This document shows, piece after piece, positions 17,600 to 25,882 of a DNA stretch of 64,000 bases. This DNA is from NCEH01 sp002257205 (GTDB lineage Bacteria; Pseudomonadota; Alphaproteobacteria; Rhizobiales; Xanthobacteraceae). The number at the start of each line of letters is the position of its first letter. Position 1 is the stretch's first letter. The DNA lies in NCBI RefSeq assembly GCF_043195105.1, contig NZ_JBAFWO010000005.1. One strand, given 5' to 3'. A model generated the notes under the pieces. That model made no database searches. It was not told the origin of the DNA and saw only the letters and a program-made list of their open reading frames with translations. A program made the position numbers and the translations under genes.

Positions 17600-17906
17600 G
17601 TCATCCTCAGCGATATATCGGATCAGATATTTGTCCGCATGAGACGTATTGGCGCCGTATTGGTCAAGCGCAAATTTTATGCAAGTCGTTGATTAAAAAG
17701 TAGATTTTTCACAAATGCAGACGCGCCGAAGCGCGCCGCCTCCGCTTTGGAGGGGCGTGCTTCAGGCGTGGGCGGCGGGGGAGAAACGCCCCGCCGCATG
17801 TGTCGGCGGTCGTGCCGCCGGGGTCGCTGGCCCGGATCGGGCCTAAATCTATGTTAGAGCACGCGTTATCCGATCAGCTTGCGATGCAAGCTGATCGGCG
17901 CGTGCC
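17600..17906. other. Intergenic promoter region upstream of the 7-gene operon
   Basis: No gene is visible in this stretch. The right-hand part next to 17599 is AT-rich compared with its surroundings (17611-17720) and should hold the operon promoter and operator. The left part, towards the amidase gene, holds a palindromic repeat (17854-17906) that probably ends the amidase operon transcript. Confidence 0.6.
17611..17630. promoter_or_regulatory. Candidate operator upstream of the NitT/ThDP operon
   Basis: CGATATATCG is a perfect 10-bp palindrome at 17611-17620, and ATATC-N6-GATAT forms a second dyad at 17615-17630. They lie 12-31 bases upstream of the first start codon. The FCD regulator inside the operon is the obvious candidate to bind here. 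This is inference from symmetry and position only. Confidence 0.35.
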
Positions 17907-17907
17907 C
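17854..17907. repeat. Palindromic intergenic repeat, family B, copy 1
   Basis: A perfect 13-bp stem (17870-17882 with 17886-17898) with a three-base loop is flanked by AGAGCACGCG on one side and CGCGTGCCC on the other. An inverted copy of the same unit lies at 28630-28686. Copy 1 ends at the amidase stop codon, so it could also act as a transcription terminator for that operon. Confidence 0.75.
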
Positions 17908-19319
17908 TACAGCGCGCCGCAGTCCGGCGGGATGCGCTTATGAAAATCGGTCCTTTGCTGATAGGCGTCGGCCGCGCGCAGCAGCAGGTCTTCGCCATAG
18001 GGGCGGCCGACCAGCTGGAACGAGGCGGGCAGGCCGTTGTCGGTGAAGCCGCACGGCACCGCCACCGCCGGCAGGCCGAGATAATTGATGCCGCGCGTGC
18101 AATGGGTGAGCTTGCCGAGCACGGTCGCGAAATCCGCCTGTGTGGTCTCCGCGATCGAGGGCACGGGAATGGCGAAGGTGGGAATGTGCACCATGTCCGC
18201 CTCGCCCATGGCGGTGGCGAGCCATTCGCGGGCGATGGTGCCGCGCATCATCAGCGCCTCGGCATAGCGCGTCGCGGGATACGAAAGGCCCGGCATCAGG
18301 CGCGCGCGCACCTGGGCGCCGATGTCCTGCGGCCGCTCCACCAGCGCCTTGCGATGCAGGGTCGCGCCCTCCACCGCCATCACCAGCATGATCAGGGCGT
18401 TGATCAGCGCCATGTCCGGCACTGCGGTTTCGATCACGCGTGCGCCGGCGTCCTTCATCACGCGCAGGCTCTCGTCCAGCAGGGCGTTGATCTCGGGCGT
18501 CGCGGCCTCGCGATAATAGGCCTGCGGCACCGCGATGGTGAGGCCGGAGAGATCGCCCGTCAGCGCGGCCTCATAATCGTACACCTTCGCGTTCACGCTG
18601 GAGGCGTCGCGCGGATCCGGCCCGCCGATCACGGACAGGATGCGCGCCGCGTCCCGCGCGCTGGTGGCGAGCGGGCCGAGCGTATCCAGCGAGGGCGCGA
18701 GCGGCATGGCGCCATAAAGAGGCACCAGGCCGTGGGTGGGCTTGATGCCGGTGATGCCGCACATGCCGGCGGGATGGCGAATGGAGCCCGCCGTATCCGA
18801 GCCGAGCGCCGCCGGCACCAGCCGCGCCGCCACCGCCGCGCCGGAGCCGGAGGACGAGCCGCCCGGTCCATAAGCGGTGTTCCAGGGGTTCAGCCCGTGG
18901 CCATATTGGGCGTTGAAGCCGGTGGGCGAGAGCGCGAGCTCGGCGAGGTGCAGCGTGCCGAGATCGAGCGCGCCCGCCGCGTCCAGCCGCTCCAGGGCGG
19001 TGGACGTGGTGTCGGGGACGAAATCCTTGCGGATCAGCGAACCGCCGGTGCACACGCGCCCGGCGCGGTAATAGAGATCCTTATGGGCGAGCGGCACGCC
19101 GGCCAGCGGGCCGAGCTTTTCCCCCCGCGCCCGCGCTTGATCCACCGCGCGCGCCGCTTCCAGCGCGCTATCGCGGGTGATCAGCATGATGGCGTTGAAG
19201 CGCGGTCCCATGCGCTCCAGCCGGTCGAGGGCGAGATTGGCCACCTGCTCGGCGGAAGCCTCACCCTTCGCGATGGCGTCGGCCGTGGCGACAACGCCCC
19301 ATTCCTGCATTTCGCTCAT
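17907..19319 (-). CDS. Amidase-signature hydrolase, AtzE-like
   Basis: Amidase-signature enzyme of 470 residues with the Ser-cisSer-Lys triad: Lys80 (VPLAHKDLY), cis-Ser in GGSSSGSG (about 155-156) and nucleophile Ser179 (SDTAGSIRHPAG). ATG 19319 is chosen because it overlaps the stop of the small upstream gene by four bases. That 72-residue partner resembles AtzG, so the pair looks like the AtzE-AtzG 1-carboxybiuret amidohydrolase or a similar two-subunit amidase. It ends an operon holding a Liv importer and cyclic-amide hydrolases, and would cleave the open-chain amide or ureide they release. GatA itself is unlikely, since no gatB is adjacent. Confidence 0.85.
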   Translation of the reverse strand: MSEMQEWGVVATADAIAKGEASAEQVANLALDRLERMGPRFNAIMLITRDSALEAARAVDQARARGEKLGPLAGVPLAHKDLYYRAGRVCTGGSLIRKDFVPDTTSTALERLDAAGALDLGTLHLAELALSPTGFNAQYGHGLNPWNTAYGPGGSSSGSGAAVAARLVPAALGSDTAGSIRHPAGMCGITGIKPTHGLVPLYGAMPLAPSLDTLGPLATSARDAARILSVIGGPDPRDASSVNAKVYDYEAALTGDLSGLTIAVPQAYYREAATPEINALLDESLRVMKDAGARVIETAVPDMALINALIMLVMAVEGATLHRKALVERPQDIGAQVRARLMPGLSYPATRYAEALMMRGTIAREWLATAMGEADMVHIPTFAIPVPSIAETTQADFATVLGKLTHCTRGINYLGLPAVAVPCGFTDNGLPASFQLVGRPYGEDLLLRAADAYQQRTDFHKRIPPDCGAL

Positions 19320-19534
19320 GGCTTTGCCTTCGTGTCGGTGCTTGGCGCGGCGAAGCTGGCGCACAGGGTGGCGAAGCTCCAGGGCGCATCGGCGAGCGTG
19401 ATCCGCTCGCTCGCGCCCGCCTCGATGGTCGCGTTGATCGCCAGCGCCACGTCGCGCGCCGCCGCCGCCTGGGCGGGATCGAGGGTGACACCGTTGAGCG
19501 CGCGGATGCGGCTCGTCCAATCATCTTCGGTCAT
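19316..19534 (-). CDS. Small AtzG-like (DUF4089-type) amidase partner
   Basis: A 72-residue acidic, mostly helical protein (MTEDDWTSRIRALNGVTLDP, then AARDVALAINATIEAGA). Its size, helical pattern and place just before an amidase match AtzG, the GatC-like small subunit that stabilises AtzE. Its stop overlaps the amidase start (ATGA), and it begins 11 bases after livF. No catalytic residues are expected. The assignment rests on size, context and weak sequence resemblance, so a profile comparison would settle it. Confidence 0.65.
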   Translation of the reverse strand: MTEDDWTSRIRALNGVTLDPAQAAAARDVALAINATIEAGASERITLADAPWSFATLCASFAAPSTDTKAKP

Positions 19535-19545
19535 GGTGAGGCCTT

Positions 19546-20250
19546 TCAGTGCACGCCGAGGAAGCGGGTCAGGGTTTCGGGTTGGCGGGCGATCTCGGCG
19601 GCGGGCGCCTCATGTACCACGCGTCCGGTTTCCAGGATGTAGACCCGGTCGGCCACCGCCAGCGCGCTGTAGAGATTTTGCTCCACCAGAAGAATGGAGA
19701 GCCCGGCGCGCTTCAATTCGGCGATGATGCCTTCGAGATGCTGCACCATCACCGGCGCGAGGCCCTCGGAGGGCTCGTCCATCAGGATCAGCTCGGGGTC
19801 GATCATCAGCGCGCGCGCCACCGCGAGCATCTGCCGCTCGCCGCCGGAGAGCTGGTTGCCGCGATGGTGGCGCCGCTCGCCGAGGCGGGGGAAGAATTCG
19901 AAGGCCTTCGCCACCGTCCAGCCATGGGTCGCGCTGGCGGGCTTGAGCACGGTGAGGTGCTCGGTCACGGTGAGCGAGGGAAACAGCCGCCGGCCCTGGG
20001 GCACCAGGGCGATGCCGCTGCGGGCGATGAGATGGGGGGCGACGCCGAGCAGGCTCTTGCCCTTCCAGCGCACCGCGCCCTGCCGCACATTGGGCGGCGA
20101 CAGCCCCATGATGGAGCGGATGAGCGTGGTCTTGCCCATGCCGTTGCGGCCGAGCAGCGCCACCACTTCGCGCGTCCCGACATTCAGGCGCGCGCCGTGC
20201 AGCACATGGGCGTCGCCGTAATAGGAATGGATGTCCTCGACCTCAAGCAT
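19546..20250 (-). CDS. livF: Branched-chain-type ABC transporter ATPase LivF (system 1)
   Basis: ABC ATPase of the hydrophobic amino-acid uptake (HAAT) family, 234 residues. Walker A is GRNGMGKTT, the signature is LSGGERQM and Walker B is LILMDEPSEGLAP, the last typical of LivF. ATG 20250 (MLEVEDIHSYYG) is chosen; it overlaps the livG stop by eight bases. Longer forms would intrude further into livG. It powers import together with LivG, LivH, LivM and the binding protein. Confidence 0.92.
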   Translation of the reverse strand: MLEVEDIHSYYGDAHVLHGARLNVGTREVVALLGRNGMGKTTLIRSIMGLSPPNVRQGAVRWKGKSLLGVAPHLIARSGIALVPQGRRLFPSLTVTEHLTVLKPASATHGWTVAKAFEFFPRLGERRHHRGNQLSGGERQMLAVARALMIDPELILMDEPSEGLAPVMVQHLEGIIAELKRAGLSILLVEQNLYSALAVADRVYILETGRVVHEAPAAEIARQPETLTRFLGVH

Positions 20251-20998
20251 TGTGCCGCGCCTTGCCGAGATAGACGTCCTGGACGTCGCTGTTGCCACGG
20301 ATTTCCGACGGCGGCGCCTCCACCAGCAGCTTGCCGTTGTTGAGACAGGTGACGTAGTCCACCAGCGAGAGGATCAGGTCCATGTCGTGCTCGATCAGCA
20401 CCAGGGTCAGCGCGCGCGGCAGGGCGCGGATGATGTCGGAGACGATCACGCGCTCGGCCGGGGAGAGGCCGGCGGCGGGCTCGTCCAGCAGCAGCAGCTT
20501 GGGCTGGGCGACCAGGGCCATGGCCATTTCCAGCTGGCGTTGTTCGCCATAGGAGAGTTCCTTCACCGCCGCGTCGCGCCGCGTGTGCAGGCGGGAAATC
20601 TCCAGCGCCGCGCCGGCCCGGCGGGTTTCCTCCGCATCCAGCGCGTCCGTGCCGAAGAAGGAGAATTTGCGCGGCGAGAGGCCCCGCACCGCGAGGCGCA
20701 TATTCTCCGCCACCGTGAGGTTGGGAAACAGATTGGTGATCTGGAAGGTCCGGCTCATGCCGCGCAGGGCGCGCGCATGCACCGGCGCGCGGGTCACGTC
20801 CGTGCCGGCGAAGATCACCTGGCCGGAGGTGGCGGCGACGACGCCGGTGATGGCGTTGAACAAAGTGGTCTTGCCGGCGCCATTGGGGCCGATGATGGCG
20901 CGCCGCTCGCCCTCTCGGACGCGGATCGACACGCCATCCACGGCGCGCAGCGCGCCGAATTGGACCGTGACGGAATCGAGTTGCAGAAAATCGGTCAC
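20243..20998 (-). CDS. livG: Branched-chain-type ABC transporter ATPase LivG (system 1)
   Basis: Second HAAT ATPase, 251 residues. Walker A is GPNGAGKTT, the signature is ELSYGEQRQLEMA (a LivG-type variant of LSGGQ) and Walker B is LLLLDEPAAGLSP. It is separated from the binding-protein gene by 143 bases containing a strong hairpin. The start MTDFLQLDSVTVQFG matches the family N-terminus. Confidence 0.92.
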   Translation of the reverse strand: MTDFLQLDSVTVQFGALRAVDGVSIRVREGERRAIIGPNGAGKTTLFNAITGVVAATSGQVIFAGTDVTRAPVHARALRGMSRTFQITNLFPNLTVAENMRLAVRGLSPRKFSFFGTDALDAEETRRAGAALEISRLHTRRDAAVKELSYGEQRQLEMAMALVAQPKLLLLDEPAAGLSPAERVIVSDIIRALPRALTLVLIEHDMDLILSLVDYVTCLNNGKLLVEAPPSEIRGNSDVQDVYLGKARHNA

Positions 20999-21049
20999 GA
21001 CGCGGGGCGCCTCGGTTCGATGCCGGCGAGCCTGCCGGCGAAGGGGAAA

Positions 21050-21090
21050 GCGAGAGGGGTCGGCGTCAGGGCTGAGCCCACCCCTCTCGC
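21050..21090 (-). repeat. Intercistronic hairpin downstream of the binding-protein gene
   Basis: GCGAGAGGGGT (21050-21060) pairs perfectly with ACCCCTCTCGC (21080-21090) around a 19-base loop. It lies between the binding-protein gene and livG of the same operon. Such hairpins commonly protect the 3' end of highly expressed binding-protein messages. A role as partial terminator is equally possible. Confidence 0.55.
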
Positions 21091-21141
21091 CAGCCGATGC
21101 GGAGCCTCCAAAGGGGGGAAGAGGCGGCTCCGCTGCGGCAT

Positions 21142-22398
21142 TCAGCTTTTCTTGATGCCCTGGAAGTCGCGCGAATAGGGCGGCTGCTTCATGTAGGTTT
21201 CCGGATCATACTTCCAGAATTGCGACACCTGCGGATAGGTGGCAATCGGTACGTTCCAGTATTTGCCGTCCGCATTCTTGACCACCTTGCGGATCGACAC
21301 GTCGTAGATCGGATTGCCGAAGGCATCGAGCTTCACGGTGGTGCCGAGGGGCGAGTTGGCGAGGTCCGTCTTCATCACAGAAGCCAGGAACGCCGCGCGG
21401 TCGGCGGTCGCGCCGTTGAGCGGCTTCAGCGCCTCGTCGATCCACATGGCGCCGGAATACATGGAGAAGCCGTAGAGCGAAGGCAGCTTGGAGAATTTCT
21501 TGCCGTACGCGGCCACGAACTCCTTGGTGCGCGGATTGTCCGAGCCTTCGGCGAAATGCGCGGCGACCACGACGCCCTCGACCTCATCGCCCATGGTGCG
21601 GATCACCGACTGGTCGGTGACGTTCATGGCGCCCACCAGCGGAATCTGGCCCTTCAGGCCGAAGTTCGCATATTGCTGCATCAGGCGCGCGGCATCCGCC
21701 CCGGTCTCCATGCAGAAGATCACGTCGGCGCCGAGATTGGCGAGCTGGCCGAGATAGGGGCTGAAGTCGGAGGTGTTGAGCGGGTGCCAGAACTGGCCCA
21801 GCACCTGGCCGCCGCCCTCGGTGAAGGTCTGGCAGAAGCCGCCGCACTGCTCATGCCCGAACGTATAGTCCTGGCTGATGGTGGCGACCTTGCGATAGCC
21901 CTGCTTCAGGCACCAGTCGGCGAGCGGACGGGGGAACTGGCTCGCGGTATAGCCGGCGACCCGGATCACGTTCTTGATGCGGTGGCGCTGGGTGAGATCG
22001 TCGGCGGCGATGATCGGGATGAAATAGGGCATGCCGTTGCCCTTCACGTAATTCGCCACCGCAAGGCCGGTGTTGGCAAGCAGATTGCCGAACAGCATGT
22101 CCACATTGGCCTGCTCCACCAGGCGCCGGGCCTTCTGGAGCGCGGTATCGGGGTTGGAGGCGTCGTCTTCCACGACGATTTCCACCTTGCGGCCACCGGA
22201 CTGGAAGCCGCGCTCTTCCCAATACATGTTGAAGCCGTCCACCATCTCGCGGCCGCCGGCGGCGACCACTCCGGTGAGCGGCGCCATGACGCCGATCCTG
22301 ATCGGTCCGCTCGCCTGCGCGCGGGCGACATAAGGCATCGCCACGGTGCCGACGGCGGCCAGCGCGGCGCTTGATTTCAGAAACGTCCTGCGATCCAT
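21142..22398 (-). CDS. Branched-chain-type ABC substrate-binding protein (LivK-like, system 1)
   Basis: Periplasmic receptor of the Leu/Ile/Val-binding family (type-I periplasmic fold), about 418 residues. It carries a twin-arginine-like signal (DRRTFLKSSAALAAVG, cleavage near VARAQA). The mature N-terminus IRIGVMAPLTGVVAAGGREM is the family hallmark. ATG 22398 is chosen because the signal peptide begins there and GACAGGAG lies upstream. The ligand is unlikely to be leucine; the operon points to an imide, ureide or amide. Confidence 0.9.
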   Translation of the reverse strand: MDRRTFLKSSAALAAVGTVAMPYVARAQASGPIRIGVMAPLTGVVAAGGREMVDGFNMYWEERGFQSGGRKVEIVVEDDASNPDTALQKARRLVEQANVDMLFGNLLANTGLAVANYVKGNGMPYFIPIIAADDLTQRHRIKNVIRVAGYTASQFPRPLADWCLKQGYRKVATISQDYTFGHEQCGGFCQTFTEGGGQVLGQFWHPLNTSDFSPYLGQLANLGADVIFCMETGADAARLMQQYANFGLKGQIPLVGAMNVTDQSVIRTMGDEVEGVVVAAHFAEGSDNPRTKEFVAAYGKKFSKLPSLYGFSMYSGAMWIDEALKPLNGATADRAAFLASVMKTDLANSPLGTTVKLDAFGNPIYDVSIRKVVKNADGKYWNVPIATYPQVSQFWKYDPETYMKQPPYSRDFQGIKKS

Positions 22399-22435
22399 CT
22401 GTCCCGCTCCTGTCTGGAATTGATTGTTGTCGTCT

Positions 22436-23413
22436 TCAGCGGCGTCGTTGCGCCACAAAGCTGCGAATGCGCCCGAGGATGCCTTCGGGGGCGAAGATCA
22501 TGATCAGAACGAACATTGCGCCGAGCACGCTCTGCCAGCGCTCGGTGTAGAGGCTGACGAGATTTTCCAGCCCGATGATGGCGAAGGATCCGATGAACGC
22601 GCCAAACAGCGTGCCGACCCCGCCGGTGATCGCCATCAGCAGCCCTTCCACCGATTGGGAGAGGCCGACCGTGGAGGGGCTGACGAAATCGTTGAACATG
22701 GCGTAGAGCGCCCCGGCGATACCGGCGAAGAAGCCGGAGACGGTGAAGGCCAGGAACAGGTGCGCCGGCACGTTGTAGCCGAGCGAGCGCATGCGGCTCT
22801 CGCTGTCGCGGATGCCGCGCAGCGTCAGCCCGAACGGCGAGCGCACGAACCGCCACATCACGAAGGCGACCACGGCCACCGCCGCGAACACCGCGTAATA
22901 GAAGGAAAATCCATCGGCGAGGGCGGCGGGCCGCACCGCGCCGCGCAGGCCGTTTTCCCCGCCCGTGACGCTGGTCCAGCGCAGGCACACGCCCCACACG
23001 ATCATGCCGAGCGCGAGGGTCAGCAGCAGAAAATAGACCCCGGAGGTGCGGATCGCCAGCAAGGCGAAGATCGCCGCGACAAAGGTCGCCGCCGCGATGC
23101 CCAGAACCACGCCCACATAAGCCGAGCCGCCCATATGCGAGGTCCAATAGACCACCACATAGGTGGAGACGCCGAAGATGGCGCCATGGCACAGGGGCGT
23201 GCGGCCGGTGTAGCCGGCGAGTATGTCCACCGCCATGGCCAGCACCGCGAAGATCAAGACTTCGGTGAGGATGCTCACCTGATAGGTCGGCAGGATCAGC
23301 GGCAGCACCGCGAACGCGAGCGCGCCGAGCGCGATGGCGCCCAGGGCGAGGCGCGACATGCCGGTTTCCCGGGCGGGGAGCGGGGCGGGATTGGGAACGG
23401 GGGAGGCCATCAC
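22436..23413 (-). CDS. livM: Branched-chain-type ABC permease LivM (system 1)
   Basis: HAAT permease of 325 residues with about eight to nine helices. ILAGYTGRTPLCHGAIFGVSTYV and GLTLRGIRDSESRMRSLGYN are typical LivM segments. It overlaps livH by four bases at its start. It pairs with LivH to form the membrane channel. Confidence 0.9.
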   Translation of the reverse strand: MMASPVPNPAPLPARETGMSRLALGAIALGALAFAVLPLILPTYQVSILTEVLIFAVLAMAVDILAGYTGRTPLCHGAIFGVSTYVVVYWTSHMGGSAYVGVVLGIAAATFVAAIFALLAIRTSGVYFLLLTLALGMIVWGVCLRWTSVTGGENGLRGAVRPAALADGFSFYYAVFAAVAVVAFVMWRFVRSPFGLTLRGIRDSESRMRSLGYNVPAHLFLAFTVSGFFAGIAGALYAMFNDFVSPSTVGLSQSVEGLLMAITGGVGTLFGAFIGSFAIIGLENLVSLYTERWQSVLGAMFVLIMIFAPEGILGRIRSFVAQRRR

Positions 23414-24270
23414 GCCGCCTTTCCGAACAGGCCGAGCGGGCGGAAGGCGAGGATCGCCGCCATGGGGCCGAAGATGACGAAATAAGCGAATTCCGGGAAC
23501 ATCACCTGTCCCACCGTATTCAGCAGCCCGACGATCAGCGCCCCCACCGCCGCGCCGACGAGGCTGCCGCGTCCGCCGATGATCACAACCGCGAGCGAGA
23601 ACACGAGGATCTCCGCATCCGCGCTCGGGTAAAGCGTGAGGAAGGCGCCGCCCACCGCCCCGCCGAGCCCGGCCAGCGCCGCGCCCAGCATGAAGGTGAG
23701 CAGGAAGATGCGGCGGATGTTGATGCCCATCGCCTCGATGGTTTCCGGATCGTCCACCCCGGCGCGGATCAGGGCGCCGAGCCGGGTCTTGTTGAGCAGC
23801 AGCCAGAGCGCGACGAAGATGAGAATGCCCAGCGCCAGCACGAACAGGCGATACTTGGGATAGAACATCCCGGAGAAGCGCACCGCCCCGCGCAGGAATT
23901 GCGGCGCCGGCACCGTGTAGGTATCGCCGCCGAAGATCACGAGCGTCATGTCGTTCAGAATGAAGGCGACGCCCAGCGTCAGCAGCACTTGGCGCAATTC
24001 ATATCCGCGCACGAAGCGCAGCAGGCCTTGGTCGAGCACCAGCCCGGTCGCCGCCACCACGGCCATGGCGGCGAGGATGCCGAGGAAGAAATTGCCTGTG
24101 GCGCTCGCCGCCGCATAGCCCGCATAGCCGCCCAGCAGGTACAGCGCGCCGTGCGCAAGATTCACGATGCGCAGCAGGCCGAAGATCAGCGTGAAGCCCG
24201 AGGCCACGATGAACAGCAGCGCCGCGAAGGTGAGCCCGTTGAGGAGCTGGAAGGCGTTGAGGCTGTTCAT
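23410..24270 (-). CDS. livH: Branched-chain-type ABC permease LivH (system 1)
   Basis: HAAT permease of 286 residues with about eight helices. IVNLAHGALYLLGGYAGYA and AGVDDPETIEAMGINIRRIF are diagnostic LivH segments. Its start overlaps the preceding hydrolase stop by four bases, binding the importer and the enzymes into one transcript. Confidence 0.9.
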   Translation of the reverse strand: MNSLNAFQLLNGLTFAALLFIVASGFTLIFGLLRIVNLAHGALYLLGGYAGYAAASATGNFFLGILAAMAVVAATGLVLDQGLLRFVRGYELRQVLLTLGVAFILNDMTLVIFGGDTYTVPAPQFLRGAVRFSGMFYPKYRLFVLALGILIFVALWLLLNKTRLGALIRAGVDDPETIEAMGINIRRIFLLTFMLGAALAGLGGAVGGAFLTLYPSADAEILVFSLAVVIIGGRGSLVGAAVGALIVGLLNTVGQVMFPEFAYFVIFGPMAAILAFRPLGLFGKAA

Positions 24271-25163
24271 CCCGCATCCGCCACGCTGAGGGCGTCGGGC
24301 CGCTGGCCGAGATACCAGTCGTAGATCTGTTCCCCGGTCATGAAGGCGACGTCGTCCTTCGCCTTCATGGTCTCGAAGATCTTGCGGAAATGCTTCAGCC
24401 GGTGCGGCGCGCCCATGATGTAGGGATGCACCACCAGGGCCATGATGCGCGCGCTGTCGCGGCTGTCATGGTGGATCTGCTCGAACTGGTCGATGGCGCG
24501 ATCGTAATATTCGCTCGCTTTGTGATGCTGGATCAGCATCATCGCCACGTCGTTGCATTCCTGGGTGTAGGGAATATTGACGATCGGCGTCGTGCGGGTC
24601 TTCAGCACCACCGGCTGGTCGTCCAGCACCCAGTCGCAGACATAATCATAGCCCTGTTCCACCAGGATGTCGGGGGTCTCCCAGGTCTCGGTGAGGCCCG
24701 GCCCCAGCCAGCCGCGCGGGCGCTTGCCGGTGAAGGCTGCGATGGCCTGCGTGGTCTTGGCGATGTCCTCGCGCTCGTCGGGCACCTTCTGCATGTTCTT
24801 CTGCGAGAAGCCGTGGCCCATGAATTCCCATTTGCGCTCCAGCGCCGCTTCCGCGATCGGCGCATAGCTGGAAATGGCCGAGCCGTTGATGGCGAGCACA
24901 GCCGGCAGGGCGAAATCGTCGAACACTTCCAGCATGCGCCAGAAGCCGACGCGATTGCCGTATTCGTGCCAGGCCCAATTGGGGATGTCGGGCGTGGGCG
25001 AGCCGCCGGCCGGCGGGGTGAGGACGGTGCGCGGCATGGTCTCGCGCGGGTTCCATTCCTCGATATTGACGATCACCCACACCGCCATGCGGGCGCCGCC
25101 CGGCAGGGTCAGCTTGGGTCGGCGGGAAATGGGGGAAAAGGCGATGCGCTCGGTGGGCAGCAT
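24267..25163 (-). CDS. Polysaccharide-deacetylase-fold hydrolase, PuuE/cyclic-imide-hydrolase-like (copy 1)
   Basis: A 298-residue NodB-fold protein. It belongs with the PuuE allantoinase and cyclic-imide hydrolase group rather than sugar deacetylases: it has the pattern PNWAWHEYGNRVGFWRM, EFMGHGFSQ, GWLGPGLTET and HPYIMGAPHR. It lacks a signal peptide, so it acts in the cytoplasm. The family opens cyclic ureides and imides. A clear paralogue lies two genes upstream, on the other side of an FAH-family hydrolase. The gene is three bases after the FAH gene and overlaps livH by four. The precise ring substrate is unknown. Confidence 0.8.
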   Translation of the reverse strand: MLPTERIAFSPISRRPKLTLPGGARMAVWVIVNIEEWNPRETMPRTVLTPPAGGSPTPDIPNWAWHEYGNRVGFWRMLEVFDDFALPAVLAINGSAISSYAPIAEAALERKWEFMGHGFSQKNMQKVPDEREDIAKTTQAIAAFTGKRPRGWLGPGLTETWETPDILVEQGYDYVCDWVLDDQPVVLKTRTTPIVNIPYTQECNDVAMMLIQHHKASEYYDRAIDQFEQIHHDSRDSARIMALVVHPYIMGAPHRLKHFRKIFETMKAKDDVAFMTGEQIYDWYLGQRPDALSVADAG

Positions 25164-25166
25164 GTC

Positions 25167-25874
25167 TCAGGCCTCCGGTTCGCCGATGGTGAGGGTTAAG
25201 GTGCCGAAGCCGTCGATGGCGCCGAGGACGCGGTCGCCGGGATGGATCTCGCCGACCCCGGCGGGGGTGCCGGTCATGATGAGGTCGCCCGGCTCCAGGC
25301 GATAGGAGCGCGAGAGATTGGCGACGATTTCCGGCACGTTCCAGATCATCTGCGCGAGGTCGCCGCGCTGGTGCTCGACGCCATTGACGCTCAGCGTGAT
25401 GGCGCCGCGCGCCGGATCGCCGCCGGTGCCGGCGGGATAGAGCGGGCCGCACGGGGCGGAAAGATCGAACGCCTTGCCCGCTTCCCACGGCAGGCGCTTG
25501 TCGCGGCAATCGCGCTGGCGGTCGCGGCGGGTCAGGTCGATGCCGATGCCATAGCCGAAGATGGCGTCCTGTGCCTGCGCGAGGTCGATGTTGCGGGCGG
25601 TGGCGCCGATGGCGACCACCAGCTCGATCTCATATTGGAAATCGCGGGTATCGGCGGGATAGGGAATGGTGGCGCCGTCCGCGACGATGCTGTCGCGCGG
25701 CTTCTGGAAGAAGAAGGGCGGATCGCGCTCGTCTTCCGCTTCCTTCATCTCGCGGATATGGGCGAGATAATTGCGGCCCACGCAATAGACGCGGCGCACC
25801 GGGAAGCGCGCCGCGCGGCCGACCACGGGCAGCGCGACGATCTCAGGGACGGGAATTGCGAAGGCGGTGCTCAT
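25167..25874 (-). CDS. Fumarylacetoacetate-hydrolase-family enzyme (fumarylpyruvate-hydrolase-like)
   Basis: FAH-family protein of 235 residues, most like fumarylpyruvate hydrolases. VRRVYCVGRNYLAHIREM, FFFQKPRDSIV and YEIELVVAIG (metal-binding Glu residues) are visible, and the C-terminal DLIMTGTPAGVG is the family signature. Members cleave C-C bonds of acylpyruvates or decarboxylate and hydrate oxo acids, with a bound divalent metal. It lies between two PuuE-like genes with gaps of eight and three bases, so it is part of the same pathway, probably acting on the opened chain. Confidence 0.88.
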   Translation of the reverse strand: MSTAFAIPVPEIVALPVVGRAARFPVRRVYCVGRNYLAHIREMKEAEDERDPPFFFQKPRDSIVADGATIPYPADTRDFQYEIELVVAIGATARNIDLAQAQDAIFGYGIGIDLTRRDRQRDCRDKRLPWEAGKAFDLSAPCGPLYPAGTGGDPARGAITLSVNGVEHQRGDLAQMIWNVPEIVANLSRSYRLEPGDLIMTGTPAGVGEIHPGDRVLGAIDGFGTLTLTIGEPEA

Positions 25875-25882
25875 GGATGCGC

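Noticed and set aside
17907..19319. GatA subunit of the tRNA amidotransferase
   Set aside because: No gatB is adjacent, the small partner looks AtzG-like, and the gene is embedded in a catabolic importer operon.
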